Origin: Populus alba
Lineage: Eukaryota; Streptophyta; Magnoliopsida; Malpighiales; Salicaceae
DNA: 64,000 bases
Assembly (NCBI RefSeq): GCF_005239225.2
Contig: NC_133300.1
Span: 16,211,875 to 16,275,874 of the forward strand
Direction of reading: 5' to 3'
Shown here: positions 1-12,721 of the stretch, piece after piece
How the letters are laid out: the number at the start of each line of letters is the position of its first letter
How positions within the stretch are numbered: the stretch's first letter is position 1
Position numbers and translations under genes: made by a program
Notes under the pieces: model-generated
Seen by the model: the letters and a program-made list of their open reading frames with translations, nothing else
Told to the model about the DNA's origin: nothing
Database searches by the model: none

Positions 1-1079
1 AAGTTTCTTTAGCTTGAAGATCTTCAGTAGTTTTTGCTCATGGTTTTGGTTTGGGGAATTAGATTCACATTTTACTTTGTATGGATTTTTTCTTAAATTT
101 AGGATAATCCCATGTTTGCGGATGGAAGGATTGTTTCCATATTAAACAAGCTCTAAAACTTTTACATTGCGAAAAGCCTACCTTTAGAAAATTTATACCA
201 TTATTTTGAATTGATCAGCTGCATTAGAAAATAATATAAATTATATTTTAAAATTTTATTAGATTAAATTAATTTTTTGATATGGTATACGATCATAAGT
301 TTAAATTTTATTATTTCTATTTATTTGATAAGCATTAAAACACAAGATAATATAAACATGTACAAGTTTTTAAAGTTTAAAGTGTTTTTACTTAAAAAAT
401 GACTTTACCTATCAGATTAAGTTATTGGATTGAGATGGTTTTTTAACAATTTATTTTTTTAACTCTAGTTTTGGTGTATGTGTTAGATTTAAATTAAAAA
501 TAATATATATATTTCTAAAAGATAAAAACCAATAATTTCTTATCAATATGAATTTGTTTTACATCAATTTCATTCATAATTCTTTGAAATTATTTTTTAT
601 TTATCTATAATTAATTTTAAGTATTTTAATATTTTATGTTATAATTAATATTCATGCAAAAAACTATTTTTCAACAAAATCTTAACTCATCAATTTAATT
701 TTTAATTAAAATTTATATACAATAACTACGTTTTAAAACTAATTTCTTCTAACCGTCAAAGAATTAATTCAATCCAATAATTTAATAAAAATTAATTTAG
801 TAACAATGTTTTTTATAAGCCTGACAAATTAATAAACTTCTATATTTTTTCTTAGATGCACCACCAATTTTTATTATTAATAGCTTTATATTCACAACTA
901 TATAAACACATAAATATTAATATATATAATCACTTACTCCAAAATTGGACTTGCTTCGTTTGTAACTGGTTTGAGAAAAAATAATAAAATTTAATTCTAC
1001 ATTCCTAATTATGCTCTGCAAATTACAGACAATAAAGATTAATAAAATTATATGCCAAAATTATTTTTCTTTGTTATTT
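1..1079. other. AT-rich 5' flank of RpoT, duplicated near 40606
   Basis: No gene is visible here. The first ~110 bases match 40606-40680 and 41330-41345 closely, with shared words such as 'tgctcatggttttggtttgg' and 'aaatttaggataatccca'. Bases ~455-560 match ~41380-41475. This is therefore the proximal end of a segmental duplication whose other copy lies at 40606-55555. In the distal copy these words follow a GC-rich triplet-repeat island, so a similar island may lie just upstream of this window (inference). Confidence 0.7.
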
Positions 1080-1085
1080 CAAATT

Positions 1086-1091
1086 GGCCCA
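1086..1091 (-). promoter_or_regulatory. Site II-like element (TGGGCC) upstream of RpoT
   Basis: GGCCCA on the plus strand is TGGGCC on the minus strand, 423 bases before the RpoT ATG. Site II (TGGGCY) motifs are enriched in promoters of plant nuclear genes for mitochondrial proteins, which fits the gene. A hexamer is weak evidence alone. The motif is not retained at the corresponding position of the distal copy (~43500). Confidence 0.35.
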
Positions 1092-1268
1092 ACTTTCTCT
1101 TAAGAATCCACCCAGGACTTGCAATTTATAACCCCAAGTCCTAGGAAACTTTTGAGATTATACAAATGCCCCTTCTAGTCCTAGATTCATGGCAACACAA
1201 GTAGTGAAAACTGAAAAGAGAGAAACAAACAAGACGACTTAGCCAAAAACCCCAAAGAAGGTTTATGC

Positions 1269-1279
1269 AGGGTTTAGGG
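1269..1279 (+). promoter_or_regulatory. Telo-box-like motif near the RpoT 5' end
   Basis: AGGGTTTAGGG resembles the plant interstitial telomere motif (telo-box), which often accompanies site II motifs in promoters of growth-related genes. It lies ~235 bases before the ATG. The distal copy has only 'ttagggcg' at the equivalent place. Functional significance is inferred. Confidence 0.3.
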
Positions 1280-1513
1280 CGGCCGGTATGCTAATACCAC
1301 TACCATACATACCCTCTCTATGAACTCATTTCTTTTCTCAAGTTGCATTACCCGCGCATTTCAATTCATCTCTCAATCATTTCAATTCCATTTCTTCTTC
1401 TTTTTTCATTTCCTTTAATTAGAGGACCAACTCCCATATATTTTCTACCAAAAATTTTGATCTTTTGATTTTGATAAGAAACCCACAATTCTATCTCTAA
1501 ACCATCCACAGTT

Positions 1514-4500
1514 ATGTGGAGAAACGTCGCAAAACAAGCCACTTTGAAATCCCAATCAAAGTCCCTCAATTTCCCTTCATTTCCAAGAACTTACAGCTTT
1601 TTAGGAGCCTCTAAAGAACCCATCTTTTTTGAGAAACTCAAGTTCCATTCGCTTAATAACACAAGTCCACGACTGAGTTTTCGAGCAATTGGCGAAGTAT
1701 CAACCCATGAAGATTTTATGGGAAAACCCGGTTCTATTTTTTTGAGAAATAGTGAAAGTACTAATGGGAATCGGTGTGCTGGATTTTGTACTAGAGGGTA
1801 TGTGAGTGTAGCTGAGGCAGTGTCATCAACAGATGTTGAAGATAATGTGTCTGGTGCGGATGAATTGCTGCCAGAAATGAGGAAAGAAGAGGAGAAAGAG
1901 GAGCACTTTAGGAGGAGGAGGCTACATGCTAACCCTGGAATAGGGTCAAGGAAGCATAGGGTCTTAAGGAGAAGGCAAGTGAAGATTGAGGCGGAAGCAT
2001 GGGAACTGGCAACGAAAGAATATAAGGAGCTTTTGAAGGATATGTGTGAGCATAAGTTGGCTCCTAATTTGCCATATATGAAGAGTTTGTTCCTTGGTTG
2101 GTTTGAGCCTTTTACAGATGCAATTGCGAAAGAGCAGGAGTTGATTGGAACGGGGAAGAGTAGGCAGGGTTATGCTCCGTATTTTGATCTGTTGCCAGCT
2201 GACAAGATGTCTGTTATTGCAATGCATCAACTCGCAGCAATGGTAATGACAGGTGGGGAACATGGATGTGCAAGAGTTGTGACTGCTGCTTGTATGATTG
2301 GTGATGCAATTGAGCAGGAGGTAAGTAATTTTTAATGTTTTATTTGCTTATTTTTACTTGCGGTTTGATTTATAGACAGAGGATAATGAGTGCCCGTATA
2401 AAAATATTGAAAGATAAGGGAAAACATAAAGTTTCTTAAATTTACTTTTAGACAACCTTCATCTGAGGTGATGAACTAGGAAGAAAGATGAAAGTTACTA
2501 TGTACAATTATGAGATAAAAATCAGCTATGGAGCTAGTAGTGCATGGAAAATTAGATTTTGAAGTTACGTTCCGTAAAGTTTTGTCGAATGTTGAATGGA
2601 GTTTTTCTGGATTTCTTTTTATATATCTATAGTTTTTTACTTTCAGTCCAAGTTCTTCTGCTGTTCATGGTTCCAGGGAGGACACTAAATGTAGGTACGA
2701 AAAACAATGTAGTGTAAGATCCTTTAGATAGTAAGTTTTTACATTTTTTTCATTAAGTGTTAAACTTTTTCATATCACGGGCCTTGTTAGGCTGAATATT
2801 CTATTACGCCTTTCTTTTTTGAGCTACAATTTCTTCAAAGCATGGGCATGGTAGACTCATAAGAGTGACATTCAACTTTCCTTTGTCAGAGCTCATCTCA
2901 TGTTTCGACATTGTTTCACTATGGATTTATACTTTTGCATTTCCCTGTTGGGGACAGCAATTATCTTTATCATTTCAATTATTTGTGTTCTTGTTTGTGC
3001 CTTTGTTTTGTAAGTTGTTTAAGTTTTTCTCTTGGTTTAGACGTTAAAGGCATGCTCACTTTGCTCTACTGTCTCTTCTGACTATGGGAGTTGCTTACTC
3101 TTTTCTTTTCCTTGTTTTCTTTTAAAAAAAGAACTATACAATGAAGAGATATTTAGGTGTACCATTCTTAATCCATTTTTTGGAACTCCTAACTCTTCAG
3201 TCTTGTTCTCTTTCTTTGAACTGAGGACTGAATCTGTAACAGTTTCTGTGATGAAACAGATTAGAATACACAATATCTTGGAGAAAACAAGGAAGAAAAA
3301 GGAAAAGGCTAATGATAGCAAGAATGGTGTAGAAGGTGAATCCCTTGCTGTCATGAAGGAACAAGAAAACCTAAGAAAAAAGGTTACTGATTTGATTAAA
3401 AAACAAAAGCTGCCAGCTGTGAGGAAGATTGTGAAGGGGAAGGATGATTCAAAACCATGGAATGCAGATGCTAGGGCTAAGGTTTGTGTGCTTGTAATCA
3501 TTGATAAAGGCTAATTTTCTTAAAAAAATGTATCGTGTACCAATTTGATTTCTGTCCTTGCACTTTGCAGGTTGGAAGCCGTCTAATTGAATTGCTGTTA
3601 CAAACAGCTTATATACAGCCTCCCTGTGATCAGTTAGCTGATAGTCCATCTGAACCTCGACCTGCATTTGTACATACATTCAGAACTGTGTCATATGAAA
3701 ATAAGTATGGAGTTATTCTTTAATTGACTCGATGTGCTCAATTTATCTTTTCTTTCTTGTAATTGCTCCTAACTAATGCACAATGGCCTTTTCTTAAACA
3801 GGAAGGGCGCGAAAAAATATGGTGTTATACAATGTGACCCACTAGTCCTCAAAGGCCTAGAGAAAACTGTGAGTAACCCTGTCATATTTTGTTTTTCTAG
3901 TGATATCTAGTTTTCATATTTTATCATTCTTTATGACATGAACTTGTGTCGGGGTGCCATATACTTTCAAAGCAGATAGGTTAGTTTCTAGATTTTAGAG
4001 CTGAAACAGATAAGATTTGTAGGCAATTTCCATGGTGCCTCTTAAGTTGCAGATGTTTGTCTTTCATTCTTTTTTCTTGCACAAGAAGTCATAAAAATGT
4101 TGTTTCTCCAAACAGGCTAGGCACATGGTGATTCCTTATATGCCAATGTTGGTGCCACCACTTAGATGGAGAGGGTAGGTTAACTTGTTTTATATTTACA
4201 GTTTTTCCACGATTGTCTTGTTTTAATTTTATATTTTTTAGTTGGATATATTCCAAGTTCAGAAATATTAACATAGTGTTTTGGTTACTTCTGCTTGATG
4301 CCTGGAGCTGTTTTCAATTTTCATGTCAAGTTAAATGCTTAAAATGGTATAATAGATGAAGGGATGAATCTCTGATTATAAAGACTGGAATTCCAATCCC
4401 AATTTCAGTTAATTGAAATTAACATTTCAGCATGTTTCAAGGCTCTGCCTCTCCATTTCTGTAACCTCCATTGGAAGGGAAACTAATTGTCTTGCAGGTG

Positions 4501-7500
4501 TTTATTGAAAACATGGTGAATGTGAGATATGAGATGGAAGGTTTTGTCTAGGATTCTCAACAAAACGGAGAACACTGTCTTTAAACATTGAAGAGCATTT
4601 GCTAATCACAGCCATGTCTAATACCGGAAAATTAACATTATTGCCACAGGCAGGAGAATTTAGGGATTGCTATGGAATTCTTTATTATAATTTTTTTGAT
4701 GTTAAAGGGAGAGGTATACTTCATGGAAAAGAATGGTTGGCTGTTAGAGATAAAATATAGAGAAAGAAAAGGTGTTAGGTTTTTCTACAAGGATGCTGTG
4801 GTGGATTATTTTAGCGCAAGAAAAGATAAGAGTATCGAATTGTTGTTTTCATGTGAAGTCAGACATGTAGTTAATTTAGGATTAGGATAGTACATAGAGA
4901 ACTTGATTGAAGTAGTTTAGTTTCTTTAGGTGATGATTCATATATAGGTTTTTATTTCAAATTTCAAATGTGCCAGAAGCGCAAGGAGACAACAGATGAT
5001 TACATGGGAGAAATGGCATAGACGGATCTCTGCTGTCAAACTGAGATTTTTGAACCTTATTGTTTGGCAAGTTAGTTAGGATATGTTTTTCATGGACTTT
5101 GGTTAAGTTTTTCATGAATAGGTGATCACAATCCTCATTGGAAAAACTACACATGCTTTGGAATATGAAGAGGCCTCTATGGCAGCTTCTGCCATTCAAC
5201 TTATTGCCTTTAAATCTGATAAGCTCCCTAGCGCTTTTGGTTGTAAATTGCCCATTAGGACTGAGATTCCTGGGCACACTTTCTATCTACAAAAAGAAAA
5301 GATTTAAACCAGTGATTGATCTATGAATATCTTAATTTGATCAGATTGAGCATCAGATGAAAACCATTTCATGAATTGGTTTTGGGGAAAGAGCACTTTG
5401 TTTACTAGCAAGTTTATAGTGGTCTTGGCTCTTTCACTCAATCATCATGCAAGTTGCAGGAGGCACATTAGCATAGTCCCCACTAAAATTAATTTTGGAT
5501 CCTTGTATACAAATTTGGAAGATACAAATTCTTAATACATGTTCCTTACATACGCTACTTTAATCTGCATTTAATGAGGTTGTGGTTGTATTCTGGTTCC
5601 CATGTAGTTGTAGCAACTCTTAACACCACTATTGCTTCTAGTAACAAAATCAGGACCTGGCATTTAAGTAGCTTTTTGGTGTGTTCTAAGCTCTTCTTAG
5701 ATAATTGTGTCATAGCTTGTGATATTTACCTCTCTCTTACTCCTGTCGAGCATAACCTCAATGCCCTTTGCAGTTATGATAAAGGAGCTCACTTGTTCTT
5801 ACCATCCTATGTCATGCGGACACATGGTGCTAAACAGCAACGTGAAGCAGTTAAGAGGGCACCTAGGAAGCAGCTACAACCAGTTTTTGAGGTCTGTACA
5901 CATTAGATGCATTGCATGGTTGCTGATGCGTATTTTATTGTTTGAACTAAATCATCTTTTGGTACTAACATGTGATGTTCTTTGAACACAATCTTATACT
6001 GATAATTGTGTATACCTTCACATGCTATCACATGTGTAGATTTTACCAGCTTAGCTTCTGGTTTAACAAGGATTCTCTTTTGTTTGAATTAATTTTCCAG
6101 GCCCTGGATACACTAGGGAATACCAGATGGAGGGTAAATAAGAGGGTACTTAGTGTTGTTGATAGAATATGGAGTAATGGAGGCTGTCTTGCTGATTTGG
6201 TAGACCACAGTGATGTGAGTATCTTTTCTAACTTTCCTCATTGTAACTTTTTTTTTTTTTTCCTGAGAAACTCCTTTACCTTTACCTTTGTGTTCCAAGA
6301 ATTGATCATGATAGCAACTAAAAAACCTTTCTCATTTAATTTCTTCATTTCAGGTTCCTTTACCTGAGAAGCCAGAAACAGAAGATAAAGCACTACTTAA
6401 GAAGTGGAAGTGGAAACTCAGAGGAGTGAAAAAAGAGAACAGGGAAAGACATGCACAGCGTTGTGACATAGAACTTAAACTTGCTGTAAGACTCAATTTA
6501 CTTTATTTTAGACAGTAAACTTTCAATCTTCTTGATGACGTTCATGCCATCATTCTTAATTGGCTCCAGGTAGCACGGAAGATGAAAGATGAAGAAGGTT
6601 TCTATTATCCACACAATATTGACTTTCGTGGGCGTGCCTACCCCATGCACCCATACTTAAACCATCTTGGATCAGATCTGTGCCGGGGGATTTTGGAGTT
6701 CGCAGAGGGACGCCCTCTTGGAAAAGTCAGGCTTATGCTGGCTGAAGATACACATTGCAAATCTATTTGCTGGTGGTGTAGACAAGCTATCTTACAAGGG
6801 ACGGATAGCTTTTACTGAGAATCACCTTGATGCTATATTTGATTCCGCAGACAAACCACTTGACGGAAAGCGTTGGTGGTTGCATGCAGAAGATCCATTT
6901 CAGTTCTTGGCTGTGTGCATTAACCTAACTGAAGCTTTGAGAAGCTCCTCGCCAGAAACATGTATTTCACATATTCCTGTTCATCAGGTATATCTTATCA
7001 ATGTATTGCATTGTGCTCATATAAACTTTTTATGGACATTTTTTAAGGATTGTAAAGCATCCTACCCAATTGAGCACAGTTTTACTGGAATGGTAGGGAA
7101 TGGATTGAGAGAGGCAGAGGTGTTAGGAAGATGAATGGTAAAAGGAGAGTCAAGATTCTTTGTTATTGTACCTTGTATGCTTTAGGAAAACAAATAAAAT
7201 GATAAGCTTAAGTGGTTTCTATTGGTTCTATTACATAAAAAACTGTTGGACTATGTGGGACAATCAACTTAAGTACTCTTCCCTGGGCTTATCTTTGTTC
7301 TTCTGGCCTATAATTTTTTCTCATAACCTGTTCTGCCTTCTGATGTACCCCTTCCCTCTTATGGTTTTTTGTAGGATGGTTCCTGCAATGGCCTACAACA
7401 CTACGCTGCACTTGGAAGAGACAAGGTAACGTCCTTAACTTGAATTGGATGATGTTATGAAGTTTTTCTTTTCTTTATGATTACTGCTGATAAACAAAAC

Positions 7501-10500
7501 CCAATATGTGCAATCTGTTTGTCTGATTTCTGTTTTCTAAGGCACTATACTGATGCCAATCATTGTTGAATTCAAGTCGTGTTTTTTTAGAAGTGGTCTG
7601 CAAACTTTTATTTTTTGAACTTCGTTTTTATTTTTGAAAAAGGAATGTAATGCATTTGATTATATTTTGAATCCCTCTGCTTTTGTTAAATCATTGGAAT
7701 CTTGAACAGTTGGGAGCAGCTACTGTTAATCTAGTTGCAGGAGAGAAGCCTGCAGATGTCTACTCGGGAATAGCTGCTAGGTAAGGGGTTTCCTCATGAT
7801 GCAGTACAAAAGATTTGAGCTAAGATCAGCTTTTGTTGAAGCAAACCAACGGAGCTGGTTGTTTTTACTCAGACTGATTTAAAGATTAGGTCGAAGATTT
7901 GAAAACACAGAGATTTTTTGAGAAACTAAAAAACTTGTGCTGAAAATTGTGGAAACTCTTGGTTAGTGGGCTTAATAAAGGGATACCCTTCTTTAAATCT
8001 GAAGTTCCATTTAATTACATGATGACAGAATCTGAATTTTTAGATTTATATCCAACTCTTAATAGGATGACCCGCAAATATGATCCTAGGGATATAAACC
8101 AAAAATGCTTCCTAATTGGGTTCCAGTTTTTCTGAAACATACCTACCAGCATGTATTGGATCAAATAGAAATCTGCAATTAACATTATCATCCCAAAGAC
8201 TAAGAGTTTGGAAGCCCTGCTCTCACAAAACTAAAAGAAGAACGTATTTCACTGGCCGAGTTTTCTGGCTTTCAAGGATTGCCGAGTTTTCTGGCTTTCA
8301 AGGAAATCCAGGCATTTGTAATGAACTAGTAACATCCAATTGAAGGTTAATATTTCTGCTTAAATCAGGAACTTTAATTTGTTTCAATTCAATCAAAGCA
8401 AAACTTTAGTCAAGCAATGCTCTTATTTCATGGCCTATGACCAGATCCATATGTTAGCCCTTCATGTGCAGTAGTCAAAGTCCTGTAGTATTCATTGGAT
8501 ATGTTTGATTGGAGCCAAATTTGTAAAGCCTCTACAAGAATTTTTCTTTTTCGATCCTATATTTCTGTAGTGCATTTCTGGATGTGAAGCAAGCAGATAT
8601 CTGCAAAAGGATGCTGTGATAAACATGCACTTTTGCGATGCAGAGTACTTGATATCATGCGGAGGGATGCACAGAAAGATCCAGATGTTTTTCCTGATGC
8701 ATTGCGTGCAAAAAGAATTAATTAACCAGGTTTTCTGCATGCTTTGATTGTTGATCATAGTGGTCTCCTGTCACTAAGGGATTGCTTAGTTACTATTGGG
8801 TCAACACTGTTTCATGCTTTTTCTTTTTTTTTAGGCCCATTCAAAAGATAGGGTGTACCTTGCCTTTTTTCAATGTGGATAAGTTCTTTTACTTTCAAAC
8901 TAATGGTGGTTTGACTCCATCTAGGTGGATAGGAAATTGGTGAAACAGACAGTGATGACATCTGTATATGGTGTAACTTACATTGGTGCTAGAGACCAGA
9001 TCAAGAGGAGGTTAAACGAACGTGGTATCACAGAGGAGTCAGATATCTTTGGTTGTTCTTGCTATGCTGCAAAGGTGTGAGGGGAGCGTCCCAACAGTGA
9101 TGATTCATAATTCCTTAGCTTTACTCCTTTTCATAAAACATGTCACTGACAATATTTTATATTGTTGCTTGATCAGGTGACCTTAACTGCTTTAGGAGAG
9201 ATGTTTGAAGCTGCACGAAGTATCATGAACTGGCTTGGGGATTGTGCAAAGGTGAGTCTGTCTCAATTTATTTGTTTTTCCTTTATGTTGATTTTCTTTT
9301 TTTGGTTATTTTTTTTATCTAGTTTCTATACCATTACTGACTTTCTGTTTACATTTTCTCTTTGCATTTTACCTGACCAGATTATCGCATCTGAAAATGA
9401 GCCAGTGCGGTGGACAACTCCCCTAGGACTTCCTGTTGTACAACCTTATCGTAAATTAGGGACGCGAAGTGTGAGTTCTATAACATTTGCAGAAGCATAG
9501 TAGATCATATAGTACTGACAGGAAAAAAAAAAATGATTGGCATTTTGTTATATCGATAGAGAGGGCATTTTGAGTACTCTTATCTTCCTTTTGTGCAATT
9601 ACTGCAGATCAAAACTTCACTACAGGTTTTAATACTACAAAAAGAAACTGACAAGGTAACGTTACTTTATCTTTGTTGCTCGTGTCTGCTTTGGTAATCA
9701 AGATTCCATAATATTTACTTTGACTTCGAGTCTGTGCTAAGATGTTGATAACACATGAAATTGTGAAAAATCTGAAATAACCTGTTTTTATTGCTGAAAT
9801 GTTGTTTTAGGATATAGTATCTTACATTGGTACATTCTGCTAGCTGTTTCCCAATTTTCTGAACCAATTTTTCTGAACATGATTTCTGGTAGACTTCAGT
9901 GGGTGCCTTGGCTTTTTGTCTAGCTAAATTGCCGTGATTTTTTTTCTTTATTTAGTCTGGACTGTGACCAAAATACTAAAACAAAGGGGGAAAAGGTTGT
10001 ACCTTCTGGCTCTTGGATCTCAAAGTTTGGCAGTTCTTTTACTGTTACAGGTTATGGTCCAACGACAGAGAACAGCTTTCCCACCAAATTTTGTTCATTC
10101 CCTTGATAGTTCTCATATGATGATGACTGCAGTTGCCTGCAAAGGGGCAGGCTTAAACTTTGCAGGTTTTTCACTCATTGCTGGATTTTGTCTCAATTGC
10201 TGTCCTATTCCTAGTTTTGATTTCTCATTACTGTATATCGGCATACCATCACAGGAGTTCACGATTCATATTGGACGCATGCATGTGATGTGGATGAGAT
10301 GAACAGGATACTGAGGGAAAAGTTTGTTGAACTCTATGAAACACCTATATTGGAGAATGTAAGTATTAGCACTGCTATATTCTTCTAAAACTCATAAGGG
10401 CAATGGCCCCTTCATTGGCATCATTATATATTTGTAGAAGGCAAAAACCCAATACAATATTTTTGAAGTTTATTTGTCAGAGCGGATAAGAGGAAATTAA

Positions 10501-10902
10501 TTATTTTTTACTAGCTTTATTCGATTGCGGTTGTTTTGGTTGTGAGTAAAAGAACAAAGAAAAGGGATATGCACCATATGTTTAAAGAAACAACACTTGT
10601 TGCAGTTAATTAAAGCATTCTTTATAATATGTTCTCATCTGCTGTTTCAATTATGTTTTGGGATAAAAAAAATGCCTATAAATTTCAACTTGAATTAGCA
10701 TTTAAAAGAATTGTGCAGTGTCAAATCCAAGTCTGAGGGTTTTTTCTTTTTTAGCAGAACTCATCATTTATGCTGTTGGATTTGTATGCAGTTGTTGGAG
10801 AGCTTTGAAAAGTCTTTTCCCACGTTGTCTTTTCCGCCCTTGCCTGACCGGGGAGACTTTGAGCTGAGGGAAGTGCTGGAATCACCTTATTTCTTTAACT
10901 GA
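1514..10902 (+). CDS. RPOT1: Phage-type (T7-like) organellar RNA polymerase, RpoTm/RPOT1-like
   Basis: Nuclear gene for a single-subunit DNA-directed RNA polymerase that transcribes organelle, most likely mitochondrial, genes. Exons read by protein similarity and GT..AG borders: 1514-2320, 3260-3481, 3571-3704, 3802-3868, 4116-4174, 5774-5891, 6101-6214, 6354-6485, 6570-6987, 7375-7425, 7710-7780, 8644-8729, 8925-9074, 9177-9251, 9381-9470, 9608-9655, 10051-10165, 10255-10358, 10792-10902; about 989 residues if frames are restored, normal for the family. The N-terminus (MWRNVAKQ..., basic, Ser-rich) looks like a transit peptide. Catalytic residues match T7 RNAP: Asp of [11 protein letters not shown] (~691), R-x3-K-x7-YG (R762, K766, Y774), His-Asp of VHDSYWTHA (~921-922). 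Two one-base insertions break the frame: in the AAAA run at 6722-6725 (exon 9 is 418 nt) and near 8717 (exons 11+12 total 157 nt). They could be real or sequence errors. The mitochondrial rather than dual-targeted assignment rests on N-terminal resemblance to the RpoTm type. Confidence 0.9.
7947..8343 (+). other. Unidentified coding-like fossil inside RpoT intron 11
   Basis: Intron 11 (7781-8643) holds a 62-codon open stretch at 7947-8135, followed by text that makes protein-like sense only when frames are switched (for example [15 protein letters not shown] around 8220-8265). A 24-bp segment, GCCGAGTTTTCTGGCTTTCA plus AGGA, occurs twice in tandem at about 8255-8303. I do not recognise the family. 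It could be the remnant of a gene fragment carried by a transposon, or chance. Confidence 0.25.
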
Positions 10903-11756
10903 TTCAGAGCAAGGGGTCCTCCTCTCATTGCTACACTAACATGGCCCCCTTCTTTTATGGGTGTCATTAATTCTTTGTTCCTTGCCAAGCCTGGCTATGG
11001 AAACCTGTGATCTAATGAAGAACTTCCTGCTAGAGACTAACCTCTCTGTTGTATATAGTATCTAGAAAGGAGTCGTCAAGCATTGAAGATCTTCATTTGG
11101 TCTCTGAGTTTTGACTCAGCTCTGAATGCTGTTGTATAGCAAGCATATTTATTTTGTTCTGGGAATAGGCCTCGCTGGGTTCTTGCATTGAACAAGAATG
11201 AATGAAGAGACTTGTGATCATTGTGCCCCATCATTGTTCCAATGCATCTTCTTAACCACCAAAGCAACACCCGTTAGCCACCACCACATACTGAAAACAA
11301 AACACTAACAACCACCAGATAGCCACCATTACAAATCAATCCATGCCAGCAATAACCATATTCTCTTCATTTGTATGAGGGTCATAACAACACAGGAAAT
11401 CAAACTCCGAGAGGGACATGAAAGAGAATGGAATTAAATAAGGAGAGTCTTCTGCCAAAATTCCATTTTTTAATTATTATTTTTTTTTAATTTTTTTACT
11501 TCTTTATTCTATCTTAATTAAAAAAATCATAGTAAAAAAATTAAAGTAATTTTTTTTTTTAAATGACATCAACAGACAAGTTATCCTTTTCAACACTAAG
11601 TCAACGGTTTTTTTTTTATATATTCTAGTCTTGATTAATCTTTATATTAAAAAAATAAAAGAAGATTAGTTTTATTTTGTATTGTGTTTTTACTTCAAAA
11701 AAATATTTGTGATCTTAATTTTATCTATAAATTAAACTAGTGTTGCTAGTTATTTA
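10903..11756. other. RpoT 3' UTR and AT-rich intergenic DNA
   Basis: Follows the RpoT stop codon (TGA, 10900-10902). The first ~370 bases have transcript-like composition and probably hold the 3' UTR. From ~11460 the sequence is AT-rich with homopolymer runs. No further gene is seen. Confidence 0.6.
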
Positions 11757-12290
11757 GTGTCTATCATTAAGTTTACAATTATTATGGACTTAATCTTGAA
11801 TGATATCATTAGAATCAATCATAAGCATAACACTATAGAGTTTGTGACAACTAAGTTAAATATGGTTAAATGTACCTTGACATTACTCGAGAGAATTGAA
11901 AATAAGAGAATTATTGTTATTCTTCAAATATATATCAAGTGTGTGGATAAAAGTTGTAAAATCATCATTAATAATAAGAGTTGTATCAATGCGGCATCTT
12001 CTAGTGTTGTAACTTGTTTAAGTTTAAAGTCTATTTTGTATCATAAATCATATAGTATATTATGGGTTAACACCACCTTAATAGCAATTAAGAAAATATG
12101 TTTTTTTTTTCTATCAAATTCCTACATTATCACGATAAAATTTGATGTGATGCGATTTCAATGAATATACAACATGTCATTTTGAATAGCATCACCATTT
12201 CTAGTAAATCATATTCATGTTCCTTTATTTTTAAGGTTGGAAATATCTAGCTCATTGGATTACCTCTAAGATTTAACCATAAAAACAAGA
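11757..12290 (+). mobile_element. Decayed Ty3/Gypsy retroelement fragment (protease region)
   Basis: A 135-codon frame (11757-12164) has the layout of the retropepsin-like domain of plant Gypsy polyproteins: KSCKIIINNKSCINAASSSV lies where intact elements read a V-x-x-D-x-GS-x-x-N type motif. It is followed after ~40 residues by an FDVM..Q stretch and, out of frame near 12245-12285, a LPLRFNHK segment resembling the usual LLGRPWQFDRK block. The catalytic aspartate is replaced by Asn and stops follow, so it is inactive. No LTRs were identified. Assignment is by remembered family pattern only. Confidence 0.5.
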
Positions 12291-12512
12291 AAAAATAGTG
12301 CGAAAGAAAAGGGAATTTATACAATAAATCCAAGTGAGTTTGTGAAAAAAGTCAAGGAAGACTATTGTGTTTGGTTTAGCTATTGAGAAATTTTTTGAAA
12401 ACTTTATAGTGGAATCATATGTAACATAATAACTTCAAATAGGTTTTTAAAGGAGGTTTAAGGAGAGTTTATTGTGTTTGCACGTTTTAGTTAAATAATA
12501 AGTTTTAGCTAA

Positions 12513-12718
12513 GAGTATGTTTGGCAGTGTGGCAGCGGTTATTTTTTAAATAACTTTTTCGTGCCGAAATGCATGTCAATGATGTTTTTTATTTTTTAAA
12601 AATTATTTTTGACATCAACACATCAAAACGATCCAAAACATACAAACCGTATTAAATTTTAGCAAAAAAAATTAAATTTTTTAGGAACGCGATTTCAACC
12701 ACGTTTCTAAACGGTTCC
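12513..12718. mobile_element. Tourist-like (PIF/Harbinger) MITE, 206 bp
   Basis: Starts GAGTATGTTTGG and ends in the roughly inverted TAAACGGTTCC, flanked on both sides by TAA (12510-12512 and 12719-12721), the target duplication type of PIF/Harbinger elements. The interior (TGCCGAAATGCATG, CATCAACACATCAAAACG, CAAAACATACAAACCG) resembles a very common interspersed repeat that I recall from poplar genomes. The terminal repeats are diverged, so this is an old copy. Confidence 0.55.
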
Positions 12719-12721
12719 TAA

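Noticed and set aside
3082..3501. 139-codon minus-strand frame
   Set aside because: Antisense shadow of RpoT exon 2 and flanking intron.
5122..5326. Short open frames in RpoT intron 5
   Set aside because: No protein similarity and no splice-consistent exon structure.
6718..6730. Programmed ribosomal frameshifting as an explanation for the RpoT frame change
   Set aside because: No slippery heptamer or pseudoknot is evident, and phage-type polymerases are not known to use it; a one-base insertion is simpler.
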